Part shown: positions 53,201 to 62,312 of the stretch, one piece after another
How positions within the stretch are numbered: position 1 is the first letter of the stretch
Layout of the letters: each line of letters opens with the position of its first letter
NCBI GenBank assembly: GCA_964527735.1
Contig: CAZGPG010000003.1
Coordinates: 186,001 to 250,000 of the forward strand
Source: JBEBVQ01 sp964527735
Lineage (GTDB): Bacteria > Bacteroidota > Bacteroidia > Chitinophagales > Chitinophagaceae
Direction: 5' to 3'
DNA length: 64,000 nucleotides
Program-made: the position numbers and the translations under genes
The notes under the pieces: generated by a model
What the model was told of the DNA's origin: nothing
Seen by the model: the letters and a program-made list of their open reading frames with translations, nothing else
Databases searched by the model: none

Positions 53201-54117
53201 CGGTTTCCTTTTGCGAGCAGGATAGCGTTATATTACAGACAACCAACACTCCGGGACTGGTATATCAGTGGAGAAAAGATCTTACTAATATAAATCATAA
53301 TGATGCTGCTTATCCTGCACGATTTTCAGGACAATACGATGTGATTGTAACGGATGCTAATTTGTGCAGGGATACATCTGATCCCGTAACGGTAATCATG
53401 TATCCCATGCCGCTGGTCTCTGTTAGTCCCGGTGATACGTCTATATGCAGCGGGGTAGGATTACTGCTGTATGCGGAAACTCCGGATACAGGACTTGTAT
53501 ATCAATGGAAGGATGTAAATGGTGATATTCCTTTTGCTTCTGTTTATTTTTATGAAGTCACCGCTTCGGGAAACTATGCGGTAGAAGTACAGCGTAAGGG
53601 TATCAATAATTGTACGGAAGTTTCAATGCCGGTACAGATAACAGTAAACCCGTTGCCTGTGCCTGAGATTGAATGGGATGGCGACACACTAAGTACAGGG
53701 ACATATTTTACCGGCTGGCAGTGGTATCGATTTGGCCAATTGTTGCCATTTGCCACTTCATCCGGCTATGTGCCGGATCAGAACGGGACTTATTCCGTAT
53801 CCGTCATGGACACGAATGGATGTACCAATACATCCGCACCTTATAATGTACATAATGTGAATACCGGAATGTCTCTCCCGGGAAGCAAGGATGCAGGAGT
53901 ATATATTTATCCTAATCCTGCCGGATCCATGGTACATATTTCAGCCTCATTTCCGGTGAATGTACTGATCTGTGGTATGGATGGTAAAGTAGTTTTGTAC
54001 AGTGAGCATGCAGGATCTATAGATTTAAGCAGTCTTGTTGCCGGCGTTTATATTGTAAGGGTAACAGATGCGAACGGGATATTGATCAGATACGAAAAGC
54101 TGGTAAAGAATGAGTAG
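50218..54117 (+). CDS. Secreted giant protein: 14 RCC1-type repeats, Ig-like repeats, T9SS sorting domain
   Basis: The protein of 1,299 residues has a signal peptide (LILCLVFMSLSYYALAQ). Residues about 35-745 contain 14 RCC1/BLIP-II-like repeats, each with a GxxHSxxLKSDGTLWxWG and GQLGxG pattern, enough for two seven-bladed propellers. Residues about 750-1145 contain five Ig-like repeats (SFCTGDSIILSV, YQWKRGTTDVG, YSVVVSD). The final 150 residues are the module shared with the proteins at 24951 and 60755 (WQWYRFGQ, DTNGCTNTS, IYPNPAGSMVHISA, YEKLVKNE), a type A T9SS signal. It is divergent from kinase pair 2. Confidence 0.9.
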   Translation: MVKNILILCLVFMSLSYYALAQPGRSRQKTFSAYQNNYQRVAGGLHHSLYIRNGTLWACGQNTDGRLGVNNVVQQNSFTQVGTDNDWVSVSGGHNHTLGLKSDGTLWAWGANGKGQLGLGAAAGTGNQLTPQRVGADNKWVSISAGGTHSMGLKSDGTVWVWGDNGSGQLGVGATPATSNVPVQVGVLTTWIAISAGMNSSIALQSDGSLWSWGYNTYGELGVGNTVNRNTPTRVGTDNDWISIAGGRYNNAALKSDGSLWAWGYPEYGPLGYSGTTAPRTTPIRIGTDNDWVHISLGDHFTATKSNGTLWVWGWNLHGQLGNGTTTPIVPALAQLNAARTWAYGVATGFHTIAVERDGSVWACGYNEYGQLGIGNNINLYERNPIRITNPVPPVDWLGVSLGSNHTSGVKTDGTLWSWGKNDVGQLGVGDQVSRNNAVQVSTKDDWISVSAAYNSTFAFRMDGTLWGWGDNSSGQLGIGNTISMDTPVQVGTERKWRRVVIGEAHALGIKADGTLWAWGSNAQGQTGLGAAPSTPQQLGSDNKWMNVSAGRSHSMGLKVDGTLWVWGANGNGQLGTGSTTQENAPVQLGTDKNWAIVSAGADHSLVLKTDGTLWSYGNNINGQLGIGNTTQQTSPQQVGIDRDWIGIFAGQGYSLALKSDGTLWGWGSNADGALGLGIIVNTTSPAQVPAQSDVVAIAGSTGTHSGILKVNRDFICMTGGNGDGQLGDGTLINKTAFVCNVGLTPCALPPIVVTKTGTDSFCTGDSIILSVPDGFSYQWKRGTTDVGSDSFYVAKLSGGYSVVVSDGGCATTSPVTTVVVNPLPPAAVIPSGTISICQGDVMQMKTNNGPHLRFHWLRGSNDLGVNDTFYNAATAGHYSVVVTDTQTHCFNASALTELSVNPSPVAAITPGAASAAICDGDTLLLEAAPTGGGVTHKWMENNALNGITASSYPATVSGDYAVIVTNSHNCSDTSAVVALTVHPTPVATLNPLGPVSFCEQDSVILQTTNTPGLVYQWRKDLTNINHNDAAYPARFSGQYDVIVTDANLCRDTSDPVTVIMYPMPLVSVSPGDTSICSGVGLLLYAETPDTGLVYQWKDVNGDIPFASVYFYEVTASGNYAVEVQRKGINNCTEVSMPVQITVNPLPVPEIEWDGDTLSTGTYFTGWQWYRFGQLLPFATSSGYVPDQNGTYSVSVMDTNGCTNTSAPYNVHNVNTGMSLPGSKDAGVYIYPNPAGSMVHISASFPVNVLICGMDGKVVLYSEHAGSIDLSSLVAGVYIVRVTDANGILIRYEKLVKNE

Positions 54118-54141
54118 TATGGTTTATACGAGACATGAAAA

Positions 54142-56868
54142 ATGAAAAATTTTCGAATGAAGAAAATATACAAGAAAATATTACTGACAGTCTGTATGAT
54201 GCAATTCATTACGGTTTCTTTCGCTCAGAAAGAGAATAATGTATGGGCGTTTGGCATTCATGCAGGGTTAGATTTTAATAGCGGCATACCTGTACCGATA
54301 CTTACGAACCTGGGCGGATCGAATCCTTCTGCTGCTACCGGGAGCTATGAAGGGTGCGCATCTGTCAGTGACAGATATACCGGAGATCTGTTGTTTTATA
54401 CACAAGGATGGGCGGTATGGAACAGCAGTCATTCGATCATGCCGAACGGACAGAACTTATCATCGCATCCTAATGTTAAAAGTACTACACAGTCAAGCGT
54501 GATTGTGCCTTTCCCGGACAACTATAACCGTTATTATCTTTTTTCATTGGGGAATACGGAGGTGACCCCGGTGCGTGGGCTTCTCTCTTATTCTGTAATA
54601 GATATGACGCTCGACGGAGGGCGTGGAGATGTAGTGCCGGGGTTAAAAAACATCCGGATTGATTCCAACCTGTCTGAAAAAATAGTAGCTGTAGGTGGTG
54701 AAAACTGTAACATCTGGGTATTGGTGCATGATCTGGATGACAGATTTAAGGCTTACGAAATAACAGCAGCCGGTATAAGCAGTGTGCCTGTTATTTCTCA
54801 GGTGGGTAGCGGCGACTATCTGGGAGGGGGAGAGATGAAGATGTCTTCTGACCGAAAAAAAATTGTTTGCGCGCTCCCTGCTCTTCCACCCCGCGCTGAA
54901 TTATATGATTTTGATCCGCTGACTGGTTTGGTATCGAATCCATTGCCATTAAATTTTATTTACCAGGACAGGGGAATGTACGGAACCTGCTTTTCTCCGG
55001 ATAACTCCAAAGTATACTTCCAGGAAGACGGATGGAATAACTATCCGATCCGGATATACCAGTACGACCTTAGCTCCGGGATACCTTCCGTCATTCAGAA
55101 TTCGCATGTAGTAATAGATACGATGCCTTTAAACCCTTCTTCCGGTGGCGCCATGCAGTTAGGTCCGGACGGCAAGGTGTATGCAGTAAATTCAAATGGC
55201 ACTGTCGGGTATATATATAGTATCGACAATCCTAATGTACAGGGGAAGGGTTGTAATTTTCGCCGGACGCATATTTCCTTGCTGCCGAGTGATAACGTTG
55301 TCCGTTATGGTCTGCCGAATTTTGTGGCTTTCCCTCCCATACAGGATACCATTTATGAGTTGACGAATGTTTGTGAACCTGCCGATAGTCTGATCCTACG
55401 CGCGCCCTCCGGATTTTATCATTACGAATGGGACGACGGTAGTAATGATACGATACGGGTAATCAGAGGTACCGGCAAATGGTGGGTACGTTCCTTCAAT
55501 TATTGCAGGCTACAGGTCGACACATTTGCATCGGCTGCAAACATGCTTACAGTAGATTTGGGACCGGACATCATTGCATGTGATGGAGATGTCATAAGAC
55601 TTCAGTCTGCCGGCCATCATACCGTACCGGCATATCAGTGGAGTACCGGTGAAAGTTCATCTTCTATTGAGGTGGCAGGCCCCGGAGATTATTGGCTGCA
55701 TATAACAGAAAATGCCTGTACCGGAAGAGATACTGTAAAGGTTGATTTTATCAGTGTGGGAGTGAATATGGGTAGTGATACCGGCATTTGCAGAGGAGAC
55801 ACACTTGTATTATCTGTGCCGTACTCGGCAGATTGGAGATATCTATGGAGTACTGGCATTACGGATACACAGATACGGGTTACGGTAGCAGGCAATTATT
55901 GGCTGCAGGTAGAAAATGGCGGATGTGTGGCAAACGATACGATACAGATTGCAGTATCGCTCCGGCCGGTAGTAAATCTTGGTGCAGATACGGTTATTTG
56001 CGAGGACGTGCCGGTAGTTTTAGGCACCTTTTTTCCGGAAGCCACCTATATGTGGAACACTGGCAGTACAGATTCCTTTATATCGGTAAATGTTACCGGT
56101 GAATACCGGCTGCGTGTAAATATTGCGGGTTGTGTGGAAGAGGGTACGATCCATATAGTCGCAATGCCTTCACCTCTCCCCGACCTCGGGCCTGATCGCT
56201 ACATATGCACCAATGATACGCTCTTGCTTAATGCCGGTATAAGCGGCAACAACCGTTATCTGTGGAATACCGGGGATACAGGCGCTGTATATGCCGCTAC
56301 TGCGGCCGGAACGTATTCCGTCTCTGTTACTACAGAACATCGTTGCACCGGCAGTGATACGGTCTTGCTGACCTTCCACCCCAAGCCGGTGGTTTCGCTG
56401 GGCCCGGATACGACCGTGTGTGAAGAAACACCGCTGCTGCTGGTCGCCCGGAAATTCAATGCGGATTCGCTGGTCTGGTCGGACGGAAGTACCGGCGAAA
56501 TATTGTCCGTGCAATACGGCGGTACATATACGGTAACCGGTATTAACCGGTGCGGCACAGGCGCCGATACAATCCTGGTGCGCCAGCTATTTTGCGATAT
56601 CTGGCTGCCCAACGCATTTACCCCCAATAATGACGGCGTAAACGATGTATTCCGGGTATTGGGTAATACGGGCAGACTGGAAGGGTTTGCCCTGAGCATA
56701 TACGACCGCTGGGGCCAGCGTGTTTTCCATACCGCGGATAAATACAAGGGGTGGGATGGCATGTTTAACGGAGGCTATGCCCAGCTTGGGACTTACGTGT
56801 ACCAGTTGCAATACAATATAGACCGAAAACCCTATCTGCAGAAAGGAAATTTTCATCTGCTCAGATAA
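54142..56868 (+). CDS. T9SS type B (gliding-motility-associated C-terminal) secreted protein
   Basis: The protein of 908 residues has a signal peptide (IYKKILLTVCMMQFITVSFAQ is about the extent). The first 400 residues resemble a beta-propeller seen in many gliding-motility-associated proteins (NNVWAFGIHAGLDFN, GGAMQLGPDGKVYAVN). Five repeats of about 75 residues follow with LGPDTxIC and YxWSTGxS signatures. The C-terminal 90 residues are the T9SS type B domain (LPNAFTPNNDGVNDVFRVLG, YDRWGQRVF, WDGMFNG, GTYVYQLQY). It starts 24 bp after the RCC1-repeat gene and is probably cotranscribed. The ATG at 54157 is an alternative start. Confidence 0.88.
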   Translation: MKNFRMKKIYKKILLTVCMMQFITVSFAQKENNVWAFGIHAGLDFNSGIPVPILTNLGGSNPSAATGSYEGCASVSDRYTGDLLFYTQGWAVWNSSHSIMPNGQNLSSHPNVKSTTQSSVIVPFPDNYNRYYLFSLGNTEVTPVRGLLSYSVIDMTLDGGRGDVVPGLKNIRIDSNLSEKIVAVGGENCNIWVLVHDLDDRFKAYEITAAGISSVPVISQVGSGDYLGGGEMKMSSDRKKIVCALPALPPRAELYDFDPLTGLVSNPLPLNFIYQDRGMYGTCFSPDNSKVYFQEDGWNNYPIRIYQYDLSSGIPSVIQNSHVVIDTMPLNPSSGGAMQLGPDGKVYAVNSNGTVGYIYSIDNPNVQGKGCNFRRTHISLLPSDNVVRYGLPNFVAFPPIQDTIYELTNVCEPADSLILRAPSGFYHYEWDDGSNDTIRVIRGTGKWWVRSFNYCRLQVDTFASAANMLTVDLGPDIIACDGDVIRLQSAGHHTVPAYQWSTGESSSSIEVAGPGDYWLHITENACTGRDTVKVDFISVGVNMGSDTGICRGDTLVLSVPYSADWRYLWSTGITDTQIRVTVAGNYWLQVENGGCVANDTIQIAVSLRPVVNLGADTVICEDVPVVLGTFFPEATYMWNTGSTDSFISVNVTGEYRLRVNIAGCVEEGTIHIVAMPSPLPDLGPDRYICTNDTLLLNAGISGNNRYLWNTGDTGAVYAATAAGTYSVSVTTEHRCTGSDTVLLTFHPKPVVSLGPDTTVCEETPLLLVARKFNADSLVWSDGSTGEILSVQYGGTYTVTGINRCGTGADTILVRQLFCDIWLPNAFTPNNDGVNDVFRVLGNTGRLEGFALSIYDRWGQRVFHTADKYKGWDGMFNGGYAQLGTYVYQLQYNIDRKPYLQKGNFHLLR

Positions 56869-56949
56869 TATAAAAAACAAGTGCGCCGGTAAAACAGGAA
56901 ATTTTTCCGGCAGGATAACTACACCATAGATTAATTACTGGACTTTTTT

Positions 56950-58860
56950 ATGAAGCGATTTAACTACAGGCTCGCCCTGATACCGGTATGCCTTTCCGGA
57001 GCATTTCAGATGCATGCACAGACTACTGACTGGGTATCTCTTGCCACGGAAAAAGTGAAGCTGGATGCGGAGCGCGCTTTCTGCATTTACGTATCGGATA
57101 TCAACAACGATCATTATCCCGATATGATCACCTTGCACGGCGATGCCACGGAGAACAGCCTCCGTGTATATATGAACGTGGCAGACGCCACATCATCCGG
57201 CCGTATCTTTGTGGATGTGACCGATGCATCGGGCGTTAATGCGAAACCCGGCGGCGGGCCGAGCCGGACAACACTTACCGTTGCCCTGGCCGATATAAAC
57301 AATGACGGAAACGTGGATCTGGTGCGTGGTAATTACTACCACCGCCTGGTTGGCTTTACGGATCATGGCGACCGGTGCGAGGTGTTGCTGGGAGATGGTA
57401 AGGGGCACTTTACACTCGTGCCGGATAATGGTCTGCATGAGTTGGGTCTGATCAACACGATCGGTTTCAGTTTTCTAGATTATGACAAGGATGGTAATAT
57501 AGACTTATTTATTCCCACCTGGTTTAAGGATTATGATAATGAAATATGGTCTCCCGGGTATCTCATGAAAGGGAATGGCGACGGTACATTCACTAATGTA
57601 ACAGCACAGGCGGGCATTACTTTCAATGAACCGATGTACGGCAGCAGCGTGGTAGACTGGAATAACGACGGCTGGCCGGATATTGCAACGGCCCCTTACT
57701 GCCGGACGAATGGTCAGCTGCTGCGCAATAACGGAAACGGTACGTTTACGAATGTTGCGCAGCAGGCAGGGTACAATGCCCGTTATATGCAGGGCGATGC
57801 AGGGCGTAATCTATGTATGTGGGCAGCAGTTCCTGAAGATTATGATAACGACGGCGATATGGATTTTTTCTTCAGCCTGGTGCATGGCGGCAACGATCCC
57901 AATGAAGGCCGCTCTGCTATTTTCCTGAATGGCGGCGCTGCAAACAATTACAAGCTCACCCCCGACAGGGATCTGATGGTCAAGAAGAATCCGCAGTCTT
58001 CCCATAACGGCGATTATGACGGCTCCTGGTTCGATCTGGAAAATGACGGGCTGATGGACCTTGTAATGGTGCAGGGGACGTATGCACCCACAACCGACAG
58101 GCTGTATATTTTTCACCATGGGCAGGATCACGTCCTGACGGATATTACAGGCGACCTGGGATTACTCGGGCCGGGCCTGCGCGATCTGCACCTGGTAGAA
58201 GCGATGGACTATGACCTGGACGGAGATGATGATATTATCTTCTGCCGGACGGGGCAGCCGCGGACATTACAACTGATCGAAAACCGGATCGGACAGGATA
58301 ACAACTGGACGGCGGTATCCTTACGGGCGCCGAATGGAGTGAATAAAAGCAGCATCGGAGCACGGATCCATGTATGGAGCGGTGGTGTAAAGCGGATGCG
58401 TGAGGTTTATGCAGGCCGCGGCAATGCTTCCGGTCAGCAGCCCTTTACGCTGGTGTTCGGCCTGGGTAATCATACCGTTATTGATTCCATCACCGTACAA
58501 TGGCCGGATGCTGCGGGCAGCAAAACGACGGTAGTAAACCCGCCCGTCAACCGTTACTTAGAGATCACATCAACCGGTTTACTGGTGCGGAATACAGAAG
58601 CACAGACGATCGCGCCGGAGCTTAAATTATATCCCAATCCGGCTAAAGATTTTATTCTGGTGCAGGTAGCGGATAATACACCTGTACGAATGCTGGAGAT
58701 ATATGATGCGCTGGGGAGAAAAGTGGATGCTGTTCAGTATGAAGATCAGCAGGCGACAAGATACCTATCCGTAAAAAGCCTGCTGCAGGCGCAATATTTC
58801 GTTAAGGTGACTACTGCCGGCGGAGCGGTATTCATGCGGCCATTTTATAAGATCAAATGA
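56950..58860 (+). CDS. Secreted FG-GAP/VCBS protein with ASPIC/UnbV and T9SS domains
   Basis: The protein of 636 residues has a signal peptide (LIPVCLSGAFQMHAQ). At least seven FG-GAP/VCBS-type calcium-binding loops are visible (DINNDGNVDL, DYDKDGNIDLF, DWNNDGWPDIA, DYDNDGDMDFF, DYDLDGDDDII). An ASPIC/UnbV domain lies at about 460-545 (GARIHVWSGGVKRMREV, ITVQWPDAAGS). The T9SS signal (LYPNPAKDFILVQV) ends the protein. The CRTAC1-like combination suggests an extracellular protein; ligand unknown. A truncated relative follows at 59158. Confidence 0.87.
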   Translation: MKRFNYRLALIPVCLSGAFQMHAQTTDWVSLATEKVKLDAERAFCIYVSDINNDHYPDMITLHGDATENSLRVYMNVADATSSGRIFVDVTDASGVNAKPGGGPSRTTLTVALADINNDGNVDLVRGNYYHRLVGFTDHGDRCEVLLGDGKGHFTLVPDNGLHELGLINTIGFSFLDYDKDGNIDLFIPTWFKDYDNEIWSPGYLMKGNGDGTFTNVTAQAGITFNEPMYGSSVVDWNNDGWPDIATAPYCRTNGQLLRNNGNGTFTNVAQQAGYNARYMQGDAGRNLCMWAAVPEDYDNDGDMDFFFSLVHGGNDPNEGRSAIFLNGGAANNYKLTPDRDLMVKKNPQSSHNGDYDGSWFDLENDGLMDLVMVQGTYAPTTDRLYIFHHGQDHVLTDITGDLGLLGPGLRDLHLVEAMDYDLDGDDDIIFCRTGQPRTLQLIENRIGQDNNWTAVSLRAPNGVNKSSIGARIHVWSGGVKRMREVYAGRGNASGQQPFTLVFGLGNHTVIDSITVQWPDAAGSKTTVVNPPVNRYLEITSTGLLVRNTEAQTIAPELKLYPNPAKDFILVQVADNTPVRMLEIYDALGRKVDAVQYEDQQATRYLSVKSLLQAQYFVKVTTAGGAVFMRPFYKIK

Positions 58861-58942
58861 ATGTGACAAATGTGTTGAATGTGGGAAATGTGATAAACAT
58901 ATTTGTCACATTTCCCACATTCGTCACATTCCCCACATTTCA
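58860..58942. repeat. AATGTGACAAATGTG-family repeat, copy 4
   Basis: The left part 58860-58893 begins AATGTGACAAATGTGTTGAA and ends GGGAAATGTGA. The right part 58898-58942 carries CATATTTGTCACATTTCCCA and a second TCGTCACATTCCCCACATTT. It starts at the last base of the FG-GAP gene stop codon. It is closest to copy 1 in its left half. Confidence 0.7.
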
Positions 58943-59018
58943 TTTCTTCCGCCAATTTCCTACCTTGCTCTGTCCGCAAGTGCCTTTCCAGGGTGCTTTC
59001 AGGATTTAAACGCAGGTA

Positions 59019-59177
59019 ATGGTGCGATTGATTCTGCCTCTACTGTTATGTATTATAAGCGCTGTGCCCCCGGTGTGTGCCGGGCCATTCGTATATAACC
59101 TGGATGTCGTGAACGGGTTGCCTTCCAACCATATTTATGGTATGCTGGTAGACCGGAATGTACTATCATCGTATTGA
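59019..59177 (+). pseudogene. 5' fragment of a two-component-regulator-propeller sensor gene
   Basis: From the ATG at 59019 the frame encodes a signal peptide (LILPLLLCIISAVPPVCAG) and then FVYNLDVVNGLPSNHIYGML plus VDRN. That is the hallmark start of hybrid sensor kinases with ligand-binding propeller repeats, in which the next residues would be GYLW. Instead the sequence switches abruptly near 59156 to FG-GAP coding sequence and stops at 59177. Only about 47 native residues remain of a gene usually more than 900 codons long. Confidence 0.6.
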
Positions 59178-60690
59178 GCAATACCCGCACCCCGGCGACC
59201 GCGCACAGGTGTATCTGGGAGATGGTACCGGGAAGTTTATACATAAGGCCAATAACGGCTTGACGGAACTGGGTCTGATCAATTACCGTGCATTCAGTGC
59301 GCTGGATTATGACCGGGATGGCAATCTGGATCTTTTTATACCGACATGGTTTAAGAACTATACCGGTAATGTGTGGGATCATGGCCGCCTGATGAGAGGT
59401 CGGGGAGATGGTACTTTTGAAGATGTAACGGTAAGCAGCGGTATCAACAATTACCTTGAGCCGATGTATGGCGCCGCCGCAACAGACTGGAATAATGACT
59501 GTAACCCGGATATATTCACTGCACCCTATTGCCGCACCGGCGGTAAGCTGTTCCGCAATGACGGCAACGGTAGCTTTACAAGTATTGGGGAAACCGTTGG
59601 CTATGATCTGGCCCGCACGGGCGACCGCCAGGCGGCCTGTACATTTGGTGTATATCCGGAGGATGTGAATAATGATGGCTACATGGACATGTTCCTTGCA
59701 GTAGTGCATGGAGGAAATGCTGCGGGACAGTTCCGCTCTACCATTGCCATTAACCGTGGCCCGGATCATGATTATAAACTGGATATTGATGAAACACTGC
59801 TGCCGGTAAGCCCGCCTGCCTCATCTCATCGCGGTGATTACGATGCTGTCTTTATAGATTTTGAAAACGACGGACGCAAAGACCTGGTAATGGTACAGTC
59901 CACCTATATGCCGGCCACAGACCGTACATACTTCTGGCACCAGCAGACAGACGGAACGTTTAAAGATGCTACCTCCCAGCTTGGGTTGCTTGTGCCGGAA
60001 TTGAAAAATTCTTTAGGTATTGAGGCTTTTGATTTTGATCTTGACGGAGATGACGACCTGCTGATCCTCGGGACCGGAGGTTCCTACTTTGATCTGTGGC
60101 GTAACAATGCTGATAGTATCAGCAAGAATAATTACGTGACGGTAAACCTTCGCCCTCAGAAAGGAAGTGGTATTAATTACAGTGCGATAGGCGCCCGGGT
60201 GTATATTTATTATGGGGGTAAGATGCAAATGAAAGAGGTGCTTGCGGGTAGAGGGATGCATACCGGGCAGCAGCCTTTTATGCTGAGCTTTGGTGCCGGT
60301 AAAGCAGAACGCCTGGATTCAATGGTGATTCAATGGCCCGATGCAACTTGTAGCAGGACGGTCTTGTATGATGTGAAGACAAATCAGGTTGCAACGGCGA
60401 ATCGTTTCCCTATCGGCGTTGATGCGTTTGAGCAAACTATTCAGGAACTGAAAGTATTCCCGAATCCTACGGCTCGTTATGTGGTGGTTCAGGGAGCGGG
60501 CCTTGCGACACATGTTCGTGAAGCGAGGCTGGTAGATGTAACGGGTAAGGTTACGAACATACGCTACAGCGCCAGTGACGGCGACAAGCTGATCTTTGAT
60601 CTGTTGTCATTACCCGAAGGAGTGTATTTCATTTATATAACGGATACGGAAGGACAGACGACGACACACAGTTTAATCAAAAAGGAATGA
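59158..60690 (+). pseudogene. N-terminally truncated FG-GAP/ASPIC-UnbV protein, paralogue of the 56950 gene
   Basis: The frame of 510 codons aligns with the 56950 product from its NYYHR segment (about residue 127 there) to the end. It has LDYDRDGNLDLFIPTWFKNY, DWNNDCNPDIF, DFDLDGDDDLL, an ASPIC/UnbV domain (GARVYIYYGGKMQMKEV, VIQWPDA) and a T9SS signal (VFPNPTARYVVV). The first 125 or so residues, including the signal peptide and first FG-GAP loops, are missing. The ATG at 59158 is created by the junction with the sensor fragment. Without a signal peptide it could not reach the T9SS, so it is probably non-functional. Confidence 0.65.
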
Positions 60691-60750
60691 TGAGTTATGA
60701 ACGATGAATTTTTCACTCATCATTCATAACTCATCGTTCATAATTCATCA
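60688..60750. repeat. ATGAGTTATGAACGATGAAT-type inverted repeat
   Basis: The arms 60688-60709 and 60729-60750 pair over 22 bp with two mismatches; the left arm includes the stop codon of the truncated FG-GAP frame. It lies between convergent genes and reaches within 5 bp of the FISUMP-protein stop, so it could terminate both transcripts. Confidence 0.6.
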
Positions 60751-60754
60751 CTCT

Positions 60755-62203
60755 TTACCGGATCAGTTTTTCCGTATGCAGCAACATGCCCTGCTCATCC
60801 CGGATATGCAGGATATATATTCCTGCCGGTAAGTCGCCCGTTGCCAGGCTCGTAGCGTTCTGCTGTTGTATCAGTATCTTTCCGTCCATGCTGTGGAGGG
60901 AAGCCTGAACCGGTTTTCCTGCAGTTATATACACCATATCCTGTACCGGGTTCGGATAGATGATGATGCCGTGGGCGGCTGCTCCTGTTTCGCCTACATG
61001 TACATTAGACACGAGGTAGGGATCCGAAGAACCTGTACAGCCGTTATCGTCCGTAACCTGCACGCGGAAGCTTCCGTTTTGTGTTACAATATGGGCCGGA
61101 CCATCCCCGCCATCAATCAATGTATCATCCCGGTACCATTGATAGCTCGCATACGAATCACTGATACTTAGTGTATCCTGATTTACTTGTATCATGGGTG
61201 TCGGTGGTGTACGAACGACAACGCTCAGCTCCTGTGCCAGACCGGTATCACAACTGCCGTTTGCCCTTACGGTGATCATGCCTCCGGTGGCAGTAGCCGT
61301 TATGGTAATGCTGTCGCCGGTGCTGCTGCCGTTCCAGCCGGCCGGCAGTTCCCATGTATAGGAGAGCGCATTGTCTACCGCGGGAATGTGGTAGGTGGCC
61401 GTACTGCCGGGGCATATGGAATCCATACCGATGATCTCAGCCGGCCGGTGCGGCGTGGTGCAGGTTTTCATGCAGCGTACTGACATCCCGTAGCCGGGCA
61501 GGGATTGGTCGGGGGCGGTAGTGGAGCCGATCTGGACAGATACCGGGTAACCTCCGAGCACCGAAGAAGTCCAGTAGTTTCCAAATGAGCCTTGGTTGGC
61601 AAACGTACCCCATTCGAAACCACGCCAGCCTGCAGCGGTCAGCTTCAGGTTCGAGGCATAGGCGGAGACCAGGCCTGTAATGCTTTCAGTCGCCAATATA
61701 TCCACCCATTCCTGCTGGGTACCCAGCCGCCAGTGCTTCCCCAATGCGGCACAGGGATCCGTGCCATTGGTAGCGGAAGGTGGCGCGTCCGTCCAGGTGG
61801 AGTTTGCATCGGCGCCCATCCACCACCAGGCACCGCTGCCATAATAATACTTGTCGGAGCCGTTGGGGATGCCCGAAGGGTTGTTATCGGGATTTAATAT
61901 AGTTGCACGGGCCGTGTCGCTGCCCGGTACCTGGTGACCGTCGTCCCAGCGGCCCCATTGAAAATTGTGGCCGTAAGCGCTGGGGTCATTATAGGCAGTG
62001 GCCACCTGTGGCGCTCCGAGATTCTGCTGCAGCCAGATATTGTTATCTGCAGCCCGTACCGTACGATAAGTTACCTGGTTGCCAAGGTACGTAAATACGA
62101 CCGATCCGGTATCTCCCGCATTCGGGCCGGGGTCCACCTGGGCGTGAACGGTGGTACCCAGGCCGCATACGATCATTAACATTAAATGTCTGGTTTTTCT
62201 CAT
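60755..62203 (-). CDS. Secreted FISUMP-domain protein with T9SS sorting domain
   Basis: The protein of 482 residues has a signal peptide (HLMLMIVCGLGTTVHAQ). Residues about 35-250 are a FISUMP-type (major paralogous) domain, with VTYRTVRAADNNIWLQQNLG, HWRLGTQQEW, NYWTSS and GMSVRCMK. A PKD/Ig-like segment (DSICPGSTATYHIP ... YTWELPAGW) follows at about 260-330. The final 150 residues are the module shared with the 24951 and 50218 products (YQWYRDDTL, DDNGCTGSS, IYPNPVQDMVYITA, TEKLIR). It is divergent from the histidine kinase at 62313 with 109 bp between. Confidence 0.87.
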   Translation of the reverse strand: MRKTRHLMLMIVCGLGTTVHAQVDPGPNAGDTGSVVFTYLGNQVTYRTVRAADNNIWLQQNLGAPQVATAYNDPSAYGHNFQWGRWDDGHQVPGSDTARATILNPDNNPSGIPNGSDKYYYGSGAWWWMGADANSTWTDAPPSATNGTDPCAALGKHWRLGTQQEWVDILATESITGLVSAYASNLKLTAAGWRGFEWGTFANQGSFGNYWTSSVLGGYPVSVQIGSTTAPDQSLPGYGMSVRCMKTCTTPHRPAEIIGMDSICPGSTATYHIPAVDNALSYTWELPAGWNGSSTGDSITITATATGGMITVRANGSCDTGLAQELSVVVRTPPTPMIQVNQDTLSISDSYASYQWYRDDTLIDGGDGPAHIVTQNGSFRVQVTDDNGCTGSSDPYLVSNVHVGETGAAAHGIIIYPNPVQDMVYITAGKPVQASLHSMDGKILIQQQNATSLATGDLPAGIYILHIRDEQGMLLHTEKLIR

Positions 62204-62312
62204 AATTACTGTATTTACGGGTTAAAGAAAGAATTATAAATATCAGACCATGCATGCTACGTGAGCTAATAGGTTTAATTTTATGAAGGCTATGTTGTAA
62301 AAGTATAGGCAG

